Source: JAMXLO01 sp963812075 (GTDB lineage: Bacteria > Pseudomonadota > Alphaproteobacteria > Acetobacterales > Acetobacteraceae). From it: a stretch of DNA of 64,000 nucleotides. The stretch is from the NCBI GenBank assembly GCA_963812075.1, contig CAWETN010000008.1, positions 496,001 to 560,000 on the forward strand, read 5' to 3'. Of this stretch, positions 53,150 to 61,976 are shown in pieces (the first letter of the stretch is position 1; each line of letters begins with the position of its first letter). The translations under genes were made by a program, and so were the position numbers. The notes below the pieces were generated by a model. That model was not told the origin of the DNA. It did no database searches and was given only the letters and a program-made list of their open reading frames with translations.

Positions 53150-54348
53150 TGCAGTCCTTCGCAGAACCGAGCGATGCGGCGGCAGCCTTCCGCCAGCGAC
53201 GCGTCGTCGGTCGCGGTGCTGACGCGCAGATAGGGGCTCATGCCATACGCCGCGCCATGCACCGTCGCGACATGCGCCTCCTCGAGCAGCGCCATGCACA
53301 CGTCCTGATCGGTCCCCAGCCGCCGCCCGCCCGCCGTCGTCCTGCCGAGGCAGCCGGCGACGTTGGGAAACACGTAGAACGCGCCTTCCGGCTTGTGGCA
53401 GTTGATGCCTTTGCAGGCGTTCAGCATCTCCACCGCCATGTCGCGCCGGTTGCGGTACGCGACGATCTGCTCGGCGACGCCGTCCTGCGGTCCGTCCAGC
53501 GCCGCCGCGGCGGCCGCCTGGCCGACGGTGGACACGCCGGCGGTCGCCTGGCCCTGCATGTTCACCATCGCCCGGATCAGGTTCTTCGGTCCACCGGCGA
53601 AACCGATGCGCCATCCGGTCATCGCATAGGCCTTCGATGCACCGCTGATCGTCACCGTGCGGTCGCGCAGTTCGGGCGCCACCGCGGCGATCGTCGCATG
53701 GTCAAAGCCGTCGAACACCAGATGCTCGTACATGTCGTCCGACATGATCCAGACATGCGGATGTTTCACCATCACATCGGCGATGGCCCGCAACTCGGTG
53801 GCCGAGCAGCAGGCGCCGGTCGGGTTGTTCGGGTTGTTCAGGATCAGCCACTTGGTCTTCGGCGTGATCGCCGCGTCGATGTCCTCGGCGCGCGGCTTGA
53901 ACCCGTTGTTCTGCGGGCAGGTGACGAACACCGGCTCGCCGTCGCAGAGCTTGGTCATCAGCGCGTAGGCGCTCCAGGACGGCACCGGGATCACCGCCTC
54001 GTCGCCCGGGTTCACCGTCGCCAGCAGCGCGTTGAAGATCGCCTGCTTGCCGCCGTTGGTGACGCAGATCTCGTCGAGCGCATAGTCCAGCCCGCTGTCG
54101 CGCTTGAACTTGCGCTGGATCGCCTGCTTCAGCGCCGGCGTGCCGTCCTGCGGCGGATACTTCGTGTCGCCCTTCAGCGCCGCCGCGTGCGCCGCCTCGA
54201 TCGCGTGGCGCGGCGAGGCGAAGTTCGGCTCGCCCAGGGTGAGCGAGACGACATCCACCCCCTGCGCCCGAAGCTCGCGCGCGCGGATCGTCATCTGCAC
54301 GCTGGCCGCGACCTGGACGCGGCCCAATCGGTCGGCGAAGGCGGGCAT
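53146..54348 (-). CDS. PLP aminotransferase, class I (aspartate aminotransferase-like), copy 2
   Basis: Protein of 400 residues. VVSLTLGEPNFASPRHAIEA near 32, VTNGGKQAIFNALLAT near 97, LNNPNNPTGACCS near 168, and the PLP lysine in SGASKAYAMTGWRIGFAGG near 232 define fold type I aminotransferases of the AspC subgroup. It is a tandem paralogue of the next gene, sharing 1 bp with its stop. The order of genes (two aminotransferases, GNAT, ABC exporter) suggests a sugar or amino-acid modification unit. Confidence 0.9.
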   Translation of the reverse strand: MPAFADRLGRVQVAASVQMTIRARELRAQGVDVVSLTLGEPNFASPRHAIEAAHAAALKGDTKYPPQDGTPALKQAIQRKFKRDSGLDYALDEICVTNGGKQAIFNALLATVNPGDEAVIPVPSWSAYALMTKLCDGEPVFVTCPQNNGFKPRAEDIDAAITPKTKWLILNNPNNPTGACCSATELRAIADVMVKHPHVWIMSDDMYEHLVFDGFDHATIAAVAPELRDRTVTISGASKAYAMTGWRIGFAGGPKNLIRAMVNMQGQATAGVSTVGQAAAAAALDGPQDGVAEQIVAYRNRRDMAVEMLNACKGINCHKPEGAFYVFPNVAGCLGRTTAGGRRLGTDQDVCMALLEEAHVATVHGAAYGMSPYLRVSTATDDASLAEGCRRIARFCEGLH

Positions 54349-55550
54349 CAGTGCAGCCCTTCGCAGAACTGCTGGATGCGCGTGCAGGCGTCGTGCAACT
54401 CCTCGGTGGAATTGGCGTACGCCATGCGGAAGTGCCCCGGAAAGCAGAACGCCGATCCGTGCACCGCAGCGACGCCGCTCTCATCGAGCAGCGCCAGCAC
54501 GAAGCTCTCGTCGTCGGTGATCGGCTTGCCGCCGCGTGTGGTCTTGCCGATGCAGCCGTGGATCGAGGGATACACGTAGAACGCGCCTTCCGGCTTGTGG
54601 CAGTAGAGGCCGGGCGCCTTGTTCAGCATCTCCACCACCAGGTTGCGCCGATCCTCGAAGATCTTCCGCATCGCCTCGATCGATTCCTGCGGCCCGGTCA
54701 GCGCCTCGACCGCCGCGGCCATGGCGATGGAGTTGGTGTTGGAGGTGGACTGGCTCTGCAGCTTGTCCATCGCCTTGATCAGTGCGACCGGCGCGCCGGC
54801 GAAGCCCAGCCGCCAGCCGGTCATCGCATAGGCCTTGGAGCAGCCGTTCATCGTCACTGTGCGATCGCGCAGCCTGGGCTCCACCTGCACGATGGTCGCC
54901 GGCCTGAAGCCGTCGTAGGCGAGCTTTTCGTAGATGTCGTCGGTGAAGATCCACACCTCGGGATGCCGCAGCAGCACGTCGCAGATCGGCCGCAGCTCCT
55001 CGGCCGAGTAGGCGGCGCCGGTCGGATTGCACGGGTTGTTCAGCATGAACCACTTGGTGCGCGGCGTGATCGCCTGCTCCAGCGCCTCGGCGCGCAGCTT
55101 GAAGCCGTGGTTCTGCTCGCACGGCACCAGCACCGGCTTGCCGTCCGCCAGCGAGACGATGTCGGGATAGCTGACCCAGCACGGGCTGGGGATGACCACC
55201 TCGTCGTCCTTGTTCAGAGTCGCGAGCATGGCGTTGAAGATCACCTGCTTGCCGCCGGTCGAGATGATGATCTCGTCCGGCCTGTAGTCGATGCCGAAGT
55301 CGCGCTTGAACTTCGCCGCCACCGCCCGGCGCAGCTCCGGTGTGCCGGACACATCGGTGTAATGCGTCTCGTTGGCCTCGATCGCCCGGATCGCCGCGTC
55401 CTTGACGTTGCGCGGCGTGTCGAAGTCCGGCTCGCCCTGCGAGACGGAGATTACGTTCTTGCCCTCAGCGATCATGTGCCGCGCCTTGGTCGCGATCGCG
55501 ATGGTCAGGCTGGGCTGGATCCGGTCGAGGCGGTCGGCGGTCAGGTGCAT
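54348..55550 (-). CDS. PLP aminotransferase, class I (aspartate aminotransferase-like), copy 1
   Basis: Protein of 400 residues, exactly the length of its neighbour. VISVSQGEPDFDTPRNVKDA near 34, ISTGGKQVIFNAMLATLN near 97, NNPCNPTGAAYS near 168, and NGCSKAYAMTGWRLGFAGA with the PLP Lys near 235. This is the classical alphaproteobacterial AspC-like enzyme that makes aspartate and glutamate and often also accepts aromatic acids. The two copies probably arose by duplication and diverged. It is divergent from the MBOAT gene with 118 bp between. Confidence 0.91.
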   Translation of the reverse strand: MHLTADRLDRIQPSLTIAIATKARHMIAEGKNVISVSQGEPDFDTPRNVKDAAIRAIEANETHYTDVSGTPELRRAVAAKFKRDFGIDYRPDEIIISTGGKQVIFNAMLATLNKDDEVVIPSPCWVSYPDIVSLADGKPVLVPCEQNHGFKLRAEALEQAITPRTKWFMLNNPCNPTGAAYSAEELRPICDVLLRHPEVWIFTDDIYEKLAYDGFRPATIVQVEPRLRDRTVTMNGCSKAYAMTGWRLGFAGAPVALIKAMDKLQSQSTSNTNSIAMAAAVEALTGPQESIEAMRKIFEDRRNLVVEMLNKAPGLYCHKPEGAFYVYPSIHGCIGKTTRGGKPITDDESFVLALLDESGVAAVHGSAFCFPGHFRMAYANSTEELHDACTRIQQFCEGLH

Positions 55551-55668
55551 GGCGGAATCCTGGTGTCAGGCAGGGCGCGGAACCTATCGGAGCCGGCCCG
55601 GAGTGGCAACGGGCGGGAGGCGCAGCCCAGCTATTGCCAGCGCGCGAGCGAGGTCCCTAAACAAGGCC

Positions 55669-57093
55669 ATGCTGTTCTACGAGCCGCTGTTCCTTTTTGT
55701 CTTCTTTCCAACGTTCTATCTGGCTTATCTGGCAGGCGAGCGGCGCGCGGCGCTGCGCCTTGGCCTAATCCTCGGCGCCAGCATCCTGTTCTACGCCTGG
55801 AGCGAGCCGCTGTTCGTCCCGGTGGTGCTGGCATCGGCGCTGGCAGACCACCTGTTCGCCCGCAAGATAGACCGCCTGCCGTCCGGATCACGTGGCGCCA
55901 GGGCACTGCTCGCGGCCGGCGTGCTGATGAACATCGGGATCCTGCTCCACTACAAATATACCCGCTTCCTGATCGAGAACCTGAACGCGCTGCTGCAGGG
56001 CAGCCCGGTCGGGCCGCTGACCGTGCCGCACATCCTGCTGCCGATCGGCGTCTCGTTCATCGTGTTCGAGAAGATCACCTATCTGGTGGACATCTACCGC
56101 CGCATCAGCCGACCGGCGCCCACGGTGTCCACCTACCTGCTCTACGTGTTCTTCTTCCCCAAGCTGCTCGCCGGACCGATCATCAAATACCATGAGATGG
56201 AGAGCCAGCTTCGCGTGCTACCCGCCGCGCGGTTCGACGACATATCGGCGGGCTTCCTACGCTTCATGGTCGGCGTGGCAAAGAAGACGCTGATCGCCGA
56301 TACCCTGGCCACCGGCGCCGACCAGATCTTCGCCGTCCAGGGCAGCGTGGGGTTCGCCCACGCCTGGTGCGGCGTCATCTTCTTCACCTTCCAGATCTAC
56401 TTCGACTTCTCGGGCTACTCGGACATGGCGATTGGCATCGCCCGGATGCTGGGCTTCCGCCTGCGCGAGAACTTCGACCAGCCCTACATCGCGTGCAGCC
56501 TCACCGAGTTCTGGCGCCGCTGGCACATCTCGCTGACCACCTGGATCCGCGAGTACCTCTACATCCCGCTGGGCGGCAACCGCGTGTCGCCCCCGCGCAT
56601 CTACTTCAACCTCTGGATCTGCTTCCTGGCGTCCGGCCTGTGGCACGGTGCGGCGTGGACCTATGTGGTGTGGGGCGCCTACAACGGGCTGTTCCTGGTA
56701 CTCGACAGGCTGTTCCTGCTCCGCCTGCTGGATCGGCTGCCTCGGCCTGTCGCGAATCTCATCACCTTCGTCATCGTCATGATCGGCTGGACGCTCTTCC
56801 GCGCCTCATCCTGGGGGCAGGCGATGGACTTCCTGCGTGCCATGGCCCAGCCTGGCCTGCCGGACAGCACCGCCGGCCCCTTGATCAAACCCGACATGAC
56901 CACTGTCGCGGTGGTCGCCGCGCTGATCTGTGCGCTGCCGCGCATGCCTGGCTTCCACGGGCTGCGGCATTTCGTGCTTGCCAGGGCCGGATGGACGCTC
57001 GCGCTGCAGACGGCGACGTCTCTGATGTTCCTGGCCGCGGTCGGCAAGGCCGTCGCCGATCCGTTCAAGCCGTTCCTGTATTTCCGGTTCTGA
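55669..57093 (+). CDS. MBOAT family O-acyltransferase (AlgI-like)
   Basis: Membrane protein of 474 residues with about ten helices. It starts LFYEPLFLFVFFPTFYLAYL and has LLPIGVSFIVFEKITYLVDIY near 128, FDFSGYSDMAIGIARMLGFRL near 250, EFWRRWHISLTTWIREYLYIPLGGNR near 285 (core 20 residues), and the catalytic His in GLWHGAAWTYVVWGAYNG near 325. MBOAT proteins move acetyl groups from the cytoplasm to an exported polysaccharide. The next gene encodes the AlgJ/AlgX-like partner that places them. Confidence 0.93.
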   Translation: MLFYEPLFLFVFFPTFYLAYLAGERRAALRLGLILGASILFYAWSEPLFVPVVLASALADHLFARKIDRLPSGSRGARALLAAGVLMNIGILLHYKYTRFLIENLNALLQGSPVGPLTVPHILLPIGVSFIVFEKITYLVDIYRRISRPAPTVSTYLLYVFFFPKLLAGPIIKYHEMESQLRVLPAARFDDISAGFLRFMVGVAKKTLIADTLATGADQIFAVQGSVGFAHAWCGVIFFTFQIYFDFSGYSDMAIGIARMLGFRLRENFDQPYIACSLTEFWRRWHISLTTWIREYLYIPLGGNRVSPPRIYFNLWICFLASGLWHGAAWTYVVWGAYNGLFLVLDRLFLLRLLDRLPRPVANLITFVIVMIGWTLFRASSWGQAMDFLRAMAQPGLPDSTAGPLIKPDMTTVAVVAALICALPRMPGFHGLRHFVLARAGWTLALQTATSLMFLAAVGKAVADPFKPFLYFRF

Positions 57094-57094
57094 C

Positions 57095-58307
57095 ATGCGA
57101 AACCGACTGTCCTGGCAGAAGCTGCGCTCCATCCCGCTGATCATCGGCGCGTCGGTGCTGATGATCTCGTGGTTCTACCTGCTGTGGAATACCACGATCG
57201 GCGAGGCCGTTCCGGCCCTTCGCTTCCGTACCAAGACGACGATCGCCGGGGTCATGGAGGACGGCGCGGCGATCTTCTCGCTCGATTCGGTGCTCACCGG
57301 GAAGTACCAGCAGTGGCTGTCGCGCTCGATCGGCGTGCTGTCGCCGGTGTTCAAGACAGCGGTCACCTGGAAGGGTCAGATCTACTACACCGTGTTCGGC
57401 GTGGCCGCATCTACCGATGTAGTTGTCGGCGAGAACCAGCAGCTGCTCGAGAAGTCCTACGTCGATGAATACTGCAATCGCAACATGGACACGCTGCGCG
57501 GGACGGGCGACGCCTGGGCCGCCCGGATCCGCCATGCGCAGGACCTCATCGAATCACGCGGCAAGCTGTTCTTCTACGTGATCACGCCGTCCAAGGTGGC
57601 GCAGCATCCGGAATATATGCCGGCCGGTCTCAACTGTCCCGGCCGGGACCGCGACCCGGAGAGAAAATTGGCGATCTATGACGATATCCTTGCCCGACAT
57701 GGGGTCCACGTCGTCGACACCGCATCCGGATCTGATCGCCGCGCGCAAGGAATATGGAATCGACATGTTCCCGCGGGGCGGCATCCACTGGAACGCAATC
57801 GGCTCGACCCTTGGCACGCAGAAGCTGATCGGCGCCATCAATGCCCAGCGGGAGGAGCCGCTGCTACCAAGCCTCGGCTTCACCTGGAAGCTGTCGTACA
57901 ATCCGCGAGGCAGCGATCGCGATCTGCTCGACATCATGAACCTGCGCCATCCGGACGCACATTACGCAGTGCCGGAGCTCACGTTTTCCTCTGCGCCGCC
58001 ACCCGGCGGCTGTCACACGGTCGCGATCACCGAGGTCGGCGGGAGTTTTTTGCACGGGCTGAACTCCGGTCTGCTGAAACTCGCCTGCCCGCCCACGATC
58101 ACCGAATGGTTCTACTGGGATCAGCGCCGCATCCACCAGGTCGGCGGTCGCGTCTACGAACTGCCGATCGACGCCGAAGCGCGGCGACGCTCGCTGGTCG
58201 AAGCGGACGTGGTGATACTCGAGGAGAACGAGTTGATCGCACCCGGCAGCAAGCACGCCACGATGATGATGGATGACCTGCAGACGCTCGCCGGTCGCAC
58301 GCCCTGA
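57095..58307 (+). pseudogene. AlgJ/AlgX-like O-acetyltransferase partner, one frameshift
   Basis: Begins one base after the MBOAT stop. An N-terminal membrane anchor (SIPLIIGASVLMISWFYLLW) precedes a periplasmic SGNH-type domain. GKLFFYVITPSKVAQHPEYMP lies near 150. An extra G near 57722 changes frame; after removal VHVVDTHPDLIAARKEYG continues to the active-site motif FPRGGIHWNAIGSTLG near 230 and EVGGSFLHGLN with a Ser near 310. The repaired protein has about 403 residues. Such proteins add acetyl groups to alginate-like or cellulose-like polymers. Confidence 0.85.
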
Positions 58308-58514
58308 CTACCAGCGATCGTGCCAGCGCCAGCGGTCGTGCCAGCCGCCGCTATACGCGACGGCGCCGCCCCCGTAATAGGGGCCGCCGCCATAATAGCC
58401 GCTGCCGTAGTAGCCATAACCCGGGTAGGCCGGATACACGCACCCTCCGAGCACCAGCGCGAGCGCAACGGCGCCCAGCGGCAGCAGCGTGCGCGGTCGG
58501 AACGAGCCAAACAT
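58308..58514 (-). CDS. Small Gly/Tyr-rich lipoprotein
   Basis: Protein of 68 residues. Signal helix LLPLGAVALALVLGGC with a lipobox LGGC, then a mature part made of YPGYGYYGSGYYGGGPYYGGG and the repeated WHDRWRWHDRW tail. The start at 58514 is chosen because it begins the signal peptide and GGAG lies about 9 bp upstream; a much longer frame has no such features. Probably anchored in the outer membrane. It is divergent from the FecR/DUF6600 gene with 184 bp between. Confidence 0.8.
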   Translation of the reverse strand: MFGSFRPRTLLPLGAVALALVLGGCVYPAYPGYGYYGSGYYGGGPYYGGGAVAYSGGWHDRWRWHDRW

Positions 58515-58698
58515 CGCCTGCACTCCGATCTGTCCGAGGTCGAACCTGGGAAGGCTTCGCGGCGTTTTGGTGGCCCGTCGGAGGCAATCGCGTGTCGGGG
58601 ATGCCATCGTCGTGCTAACGTCGCCAGCATGCAACGTCGTCATTTCGCCATCTTGCCCAACCATAGCCATGGCGGTTGACGTGGAAGGGCCTGCACGC

Positions 58699-61077
58699 AT
58701 GTGTACGCAAACTCCTTGGTTCCGCCTGAGCACGACCGTGGCGGTCTCTGCCCTGCTGCTGACGCAGGGGCTGGCGCCGCGCGTGCTGGCGCAGGGCGCG
58801 CCGCCGCCGCAGACGGCGCCGGCGGATCAGCAGGCCGGCGATCCGCCCGATCGGGTTGGCCGGCTCGCGCAGGTGACGGGAACCGTCTCGTTCCACGCCC
58901 AGGACGAGGATCAGTGGAACCCGGCGACGCCGAACTATCCGGTGGTCCAGGGGAACGCATTCTGGACGGAGCCGAATGCGAGAGCGGTCATCGAGATATC
59001 CGCCAGCCGCATCGCGATGGCGCCCGGCACGGAGCTCGACGTCACGACGCTGACCGATACCGCCTTCGAGGCGACCGAGCCGCAGGGTGAGCTCTATCTG
59101 CGCGTTCGCGCGGCGACACCCGACGAGACCTACGCGGTGCAGACCCCGCGCGGCCTGGTGACGTTGCAGTCACCCGGACGCTACGACGTAGTGGCAGGCG
59201 ATACGCAGACGCCAACCCTGGTCACCGTCGTCGAGGGCGCGGCGCATATCGAGGGTCCTGGCCTGACGCTCGACGTGGGCGCCAACCAGACGGCGAGCGT
59301 GAACGGCAGCGACAGCTTCGAGGGTCAGGTCGGGCCGGCGCAGCGCGACGCCTTCCTCACAGCGATGCTCGACAGCGAGCGGCCGCCGCCGGCGCGCGGC
59401 GTGGCGCCGCCGCCGGCAGTGGCCGCCATGCCCGGTGGCGAGGACCTGGCGGAATACGGCACCTGGGTGGACAGCCCGCAATACGGCCAGGTCTGGTATC
59501 CCCAGGTGCAGACCGACTGGGTCCCGTACCGGGACGGTCGCTGGGCCTATGCCGAGCCATGGGGCTGGACCTGGGTCGATGCTGCGCCCTGGGGCTTTGC
59601 GCCGTTCCACTACGGACGATGGGCCACGATCGGCAGCCGCTGGTGCTGGGTGCCGGGCTCGTTCGCCGGCCCTGTAAGACCGGTGTTCGCACCGGCGCTG
59701 GTGACGTTCGTGGGCGTCGGCGCGGCCGTCGGCATCGGCATCGGCGCGGCACTGGCCAGCGGCCGGGTCGGCTGGGTGCCGCTCGGGCCGCGCGAGCCGT
59801 TCCATCCCTGGTACCGGGCGAGCGACCGCTACTTTCGGCAGGTCAATGTCGCCCATGTGACGAACATCACCACGATCAACCGCAACGTCACGATCAACAA
59901 CTTCGTCAACCGCCAGGCGACGACGATTGTGCCCGCAACTGCGATGACCGCATCGCGGCCGGTGCGCAGCGCATCTCTGCGCACGGATCCGGCCCAGCTC
60001 GCTCAGGCGCGGCCGGTGATCGGCCAGCAACCGCTGCGCCCGGCTCCAACCACCATTGGGGTCACCCCCGCGGTTGCCCGTCAGCTCAACCTGGCGCCGG
60101 CATCACCGGCGTTGCGCGCGGTGGCGCCCGGGCCGGCCATCCGTGCAGCACCAGCCGGAGCGGTGGCCGGTGTGGCCCCCGGGGCGGCGATGGGGCCGCG
60201 CCAGGGCTTCCCGGCGCTGCACAGCCCAACCCAGGGCCCGGCGCAGGGCGCCGTGCCGGCTGCCGCCGGCGCCGTGCGCCCGCTGACCGGGTCACCCGTG
60301 CTGCGCCCGCCGCCCATGCCGGGACAGGCCGGTCCGCCGGCCATCAAGCGCGAGCCGGGTGTCGCCGGGCAGGGTGCCGCCACGCATCTGCCTTCCCTGG
60401 TCGGTCCGGGGAGCGGCGCTGCGTCGCCGGCCGTTACGCCTGAACCAACGCCGCAACTGCGGACCGGACCGGCTGGTGCCGGCGCCGCCACGCACCTGCC
60501 CCCGGCGGTCGCCAACCCGGGCGCTGTCGGTGCCCCGCCAGCGACCCTTCCGCCGCAGATCCATGCGGCGCCGGGGGCAATCGTCCAGCAGCCCCCGGCC
60601 CTCGCCCGACCGGGATTGAGCGGGCAGGTCCCGGCTACTCACGGGCCACCGCCGGGTGCCATAGCGCCGCCGCCGGTCGCCTCGCCGCAATTCCACGCGG
60701 TTCCGCCCCCGGCGGTTCAGCGGCCCATCCCGCCGGCGGCGTTCCATCCTCCAGCGCCTGCTGTTACTGCGCCGCCGGCCGCCGCCTTCCACCCGCCGCC
60801 GCAGCCGGCGTTCCACCCTCCGGCGCCCGCCGTCACCGCGCCGCCGGCCGCCGCCTTTCACCCGCCGCCGCAGCCGGCGTTCCACCCTCCGGCGCCCGCC
60901 GTCACCGCACCGCCGGCCGCCGCCTTTCACCCGCCGCCGCAGCCGGCGTTCCACCCTCCGGCGCCCGCCGTCACCGCCCCGCCGGCCGCCGCCTTTCACC
61001 CGCCGCCGGCCGCGCCACAGGTCCATGCGCCGCCGCCGCCGCAGAACAATCAGCACAAGAGACCGGGAGAGCCATGA
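58699..61077 (+). CDS. Exported FecR-like/DUF6600 protein with proline-rich C-terminus
   Basis: Protein of 792 residues. Signal peptide ends ALLLTQGLAPRVLAQ. A FecR-like domain follows (VGRLAQVTGTVSFHAQ, QNPARAVIEIS-like strands and VQTPRGLVTLQSPGRYDV). DUF6600 pattern is seen as YGTWVDSPQYGQVWYPQV, WVPYRDGRWAYAEPWGWTW and PFHYGRWATIGSRWCWVPG, near residues 255-325. The rest, from about 400, is Pro/Ala-rich and low complexity, ending in almost four 23-residue repeats starting FHPPAPAVTAPPA. Likely a periplasmic or outer-membrane structural protein. Start at 58699 is placed at the signal peptide; the small lipoprotein gene downstream overlaps by 4 bp. Confidence 0.82.
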   Translation: MCTQTPWFRLSTTVAVSALLLTQGLAPRVLAQGAPPPQTAPADQQAGDPPDRVGRLAQVTGTVSFHAQDEDQWNPATPNYPVVQGNAFWTEPNARAVIEISASRIAMAPGTELDVTTLTDTAFEATEPQGELYLRVRAATPDETYAVQTPRGLVTLQSPGRYDVVAGDTQTPTLVTVVEGAAHIEGPGLTLDVGANQTASVNGSDSFEGQVGPAQRDAFLTAMLDSERPPPARGVAPPPAVAAMPGGEDLAEYGTWVDSPQYGQVWYPQVQTDWVPYRDGRWAYAEPWGWTWVDAAPWGFAPFHYGRWATIGSRWCWVPGSFAGPVRPVFAPALVTFVGVGAAVGIGIGAALASGRVGWVPLGPREPFHPWYRASDRYFRQVNVAHVTNITTINRNVTINNFVNRQATTIVPATAMTASRPVRSASLRTDPAQLAQARPVIGQQPLRPAPTTIGVTPAVARQLNLAPASPALRAVAPGPAIRAAPAGAVAGVAPGAAMGPRQGFPALHSPTQGPAQGAVPAAAGAVRPLTGSPVLRPPPMPGQAGPPAIKREPGVAGQGAATHLPSLVGPGSGAASPAVTPEPTPQLRTGPAGAGAATHLPPAVANPGAVGAPPATLPPQIHAAPGAIVQQPPALARPGLSGQVPATHGPPPGAIAPPPVASPQFHAVPPPAVQRPIPPAAFHPPAPAVTAPPAAAFHPPPQPAFHPPAPAVTAPPAAAFHPPPQPAFHPPAPAVTAPPAAAFHPPPQPAFHPPAPAVTAPPAAAFHPPPAAPQVHAPPPPQNNQHKRPGEP
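60742..61011 (+). repeat. 69-bp tandem repeats coding for proline-rich motif
   Basis: Units begin at 60742, 60811, 60880 and 60949 and are 69 bp long (23 codons); the last is incomplete. They encode FHPPAPAVTAPPAAAFHPPP followed by QPA. The first unit differs at several third positions, while units 2-4 are almost identical, so the array expanded recently. It is in frame, so copy changes leave the protein intact. Confidence 0.9.
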
Positions 61078-61289
61078 CACGCATCATGTATCTGATTGCA
61101 GCCATCGGCATGGCGGGATGCGACGGTTCCCCTGCATCATTCGGCATCACCGGACCCGGTACCCAGCCACCGCCGGCACCGCCGAGTGAAAGCGACGAGG
61201 CGGTACCGGGTGTTCCCGATGGCATGGGAAGCTACGGCCCCAGCATTGGGCCGCTGCCGTCGAACGGGCGCTACTTCAACTACAACTGA
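61074..61289 (+). CDS. Small lipoprotein
   Basis: Protein of 71 residues. Starts MTRIMYLIAAIGMAGC, a short signal peptide with a lipobox (GMAGC), and ends in a Pro/Gly-rich tail with SYGPSIGPLPSNGRYFNYN. Its ATG overlaps the stop of the FecR/DUF6600 gene (ATGA), so the two are made together, suggesting a complex in the cell envelope. I do not recognise the family. Confidence 0.75.
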   Translation: MTRIMYLIAAIGMAGCDGSPASFGITGPGTQPPPAPPSESDEAVPGVPDGMGSYGPSIGPLPSNGRYFNYN

Positions 61290-61316
61290 TCTGGGCCGGG
61301 GAGCGGGAATGGCTAG

Positions 61317-61348
61317 ACCGGACGGACGTCCTGCGACGCCCGTCCGGT
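61317..61348. terminator. Convergent stem-loop between lipoprotein and DoxX genes
   Basis: ACCGGACGG pairs with CCGTCCGGT (9 bp) around a 14-nt loop. It lies 28 bp after the lipoprotein stop and just after the doxX stop on the minus strand, so it may serve both directions. No T run follows. Confidence 0.5.
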
Positions 61349-61361
61349 TCGGCATCGGCTG

Positions 61362-61841
61362 TCAGCCCATCGCGGCGGCGCGACCGCCGTGCCCGACGCG
61401 GCGCTCGGCGAGCCAGCCGTCCAGTCCCCAGACGCGTCCGGCATTGGCCACGACCAGCCATGCGGTCAGCGTCGCATAGACGATGTGATAGTCGATGATC
61501 AGGTTCACGTGGGTTTCGATGTACGGGAAGTTCATGTGCGCCGTCCAATAGGTGAGCAGCAGCGCCACGCCGAACACGCCGCTGATGCGCACCAGCAGGC
61601 CGGACACCAGCGACAGGCCGATCAACAGATGACCCCAGCTGACCAGGAAGGTGAGCGTAGGCGCGATCGTCGGCGAGGTCAGCGGTGCATAGAGGTCATG
61701 GAACGTCTTGGTGTGCGCGAGAAAGCTCGCCGCCGAGAAGTCGGGCGACAGCACCTGCCATGCGCCGGCATAGAGGAATGTCCAGCCCATCAGCAGCCGG
61801 AACGCGAGAACGAACTTCTTGTCCATCATGACGCCGATCAT
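61362..61841 (-). CDS. DoxX family membrane protein
   Basis: Protein of 159 residues with four predicted helices. FRLLMGWTFLYAGAWQVLSPDF near 14, ASFLAHTKTFHDLYAPLTSP, SWGHLLIGLSLVSGLLVRISG near 68, and NLIIDYHIVYATLTAWLVVANAG near 112 are typical of DoxX/TQO-small-subunit-like proteins. GGAG lies 8 bp before the ATG at 61841. Such proteins are linked to thiosulfate:quinone oxidoreductase or to redox stress. Upstream is a perfect FNR-type box and a hairpin, so oxygen-dependent control is likely. Confidence 0.82.
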   Translation of the reverse strand: MIGVMMDKKFVLAFRLLMGWTFLYAGAWQVLSPDFSAASFLAHTKTFHDLYAPLTSPTIAPTLTFLVSWGHLLIGLSLVSGLLVRISGVFGVALLLTYWTAHMNFPYIETHVNLIIDYHIVYATLTAWLVVANAGRVWGLDGWLAERRVGHGGRAAAMG

Positions 61842-61889
61842 TCAGCATCTCCTGCTTTGCGTTGGGTCGTCGCGACTTGCGAGCGAAGC

Positions 61890-61917
61890 CACCGGGCAGC
61901 AGGGTAACTGCCCGGTG
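61890..61917. promoter_or_regulatory. Perfect 10-bp inverted repeat in the doxX upstream region
   Basis: CACCGGGCAG and CTGCCCGGTG with an 8-bp spacer, 49 bp upstream of the doxX start. It could be an operator for a regulator or an RNA hairpin in the doxX leader. It lies beside the FNR-type box, so both may act on the same promoter. Confidence 0.5.
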
Positions 61918-61927
61918 CACATCGGCA

Positions 61928-61941
61928 TTGATGCAGATCAA
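61928..61941. promoter_or_regulatory. FNR/FixK-type binding site
   Basis: TTGAT-GCAG-ATCAA, a perfect match to the TTGAT-N4-ATCAA consensus of FNR and FixK regulators. It is in the divergent region between doxX and the LLM-type pseudogene. Its centre is 93 bp from the doxX ATG and 48 bp from the preferred start of the pseudogene. These regulators act at low oxygen in alphaproteobacteria. Confidence 0.75.
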
Positions 61942-61976
61942 CGCCCGCAACGTTCGGGCACGGCCGTCCGAAGGAC

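Noticed and set aside
60742..61011. CRISPR array
   Set aside because: Repeats are contiguous 69-bp in-frame coding units without spacers.
61890..61917. Intrinsic terminator
   Set aside because: Both flanking genes read away from it and there is no T run; an operator or leader hairpin is more likely.
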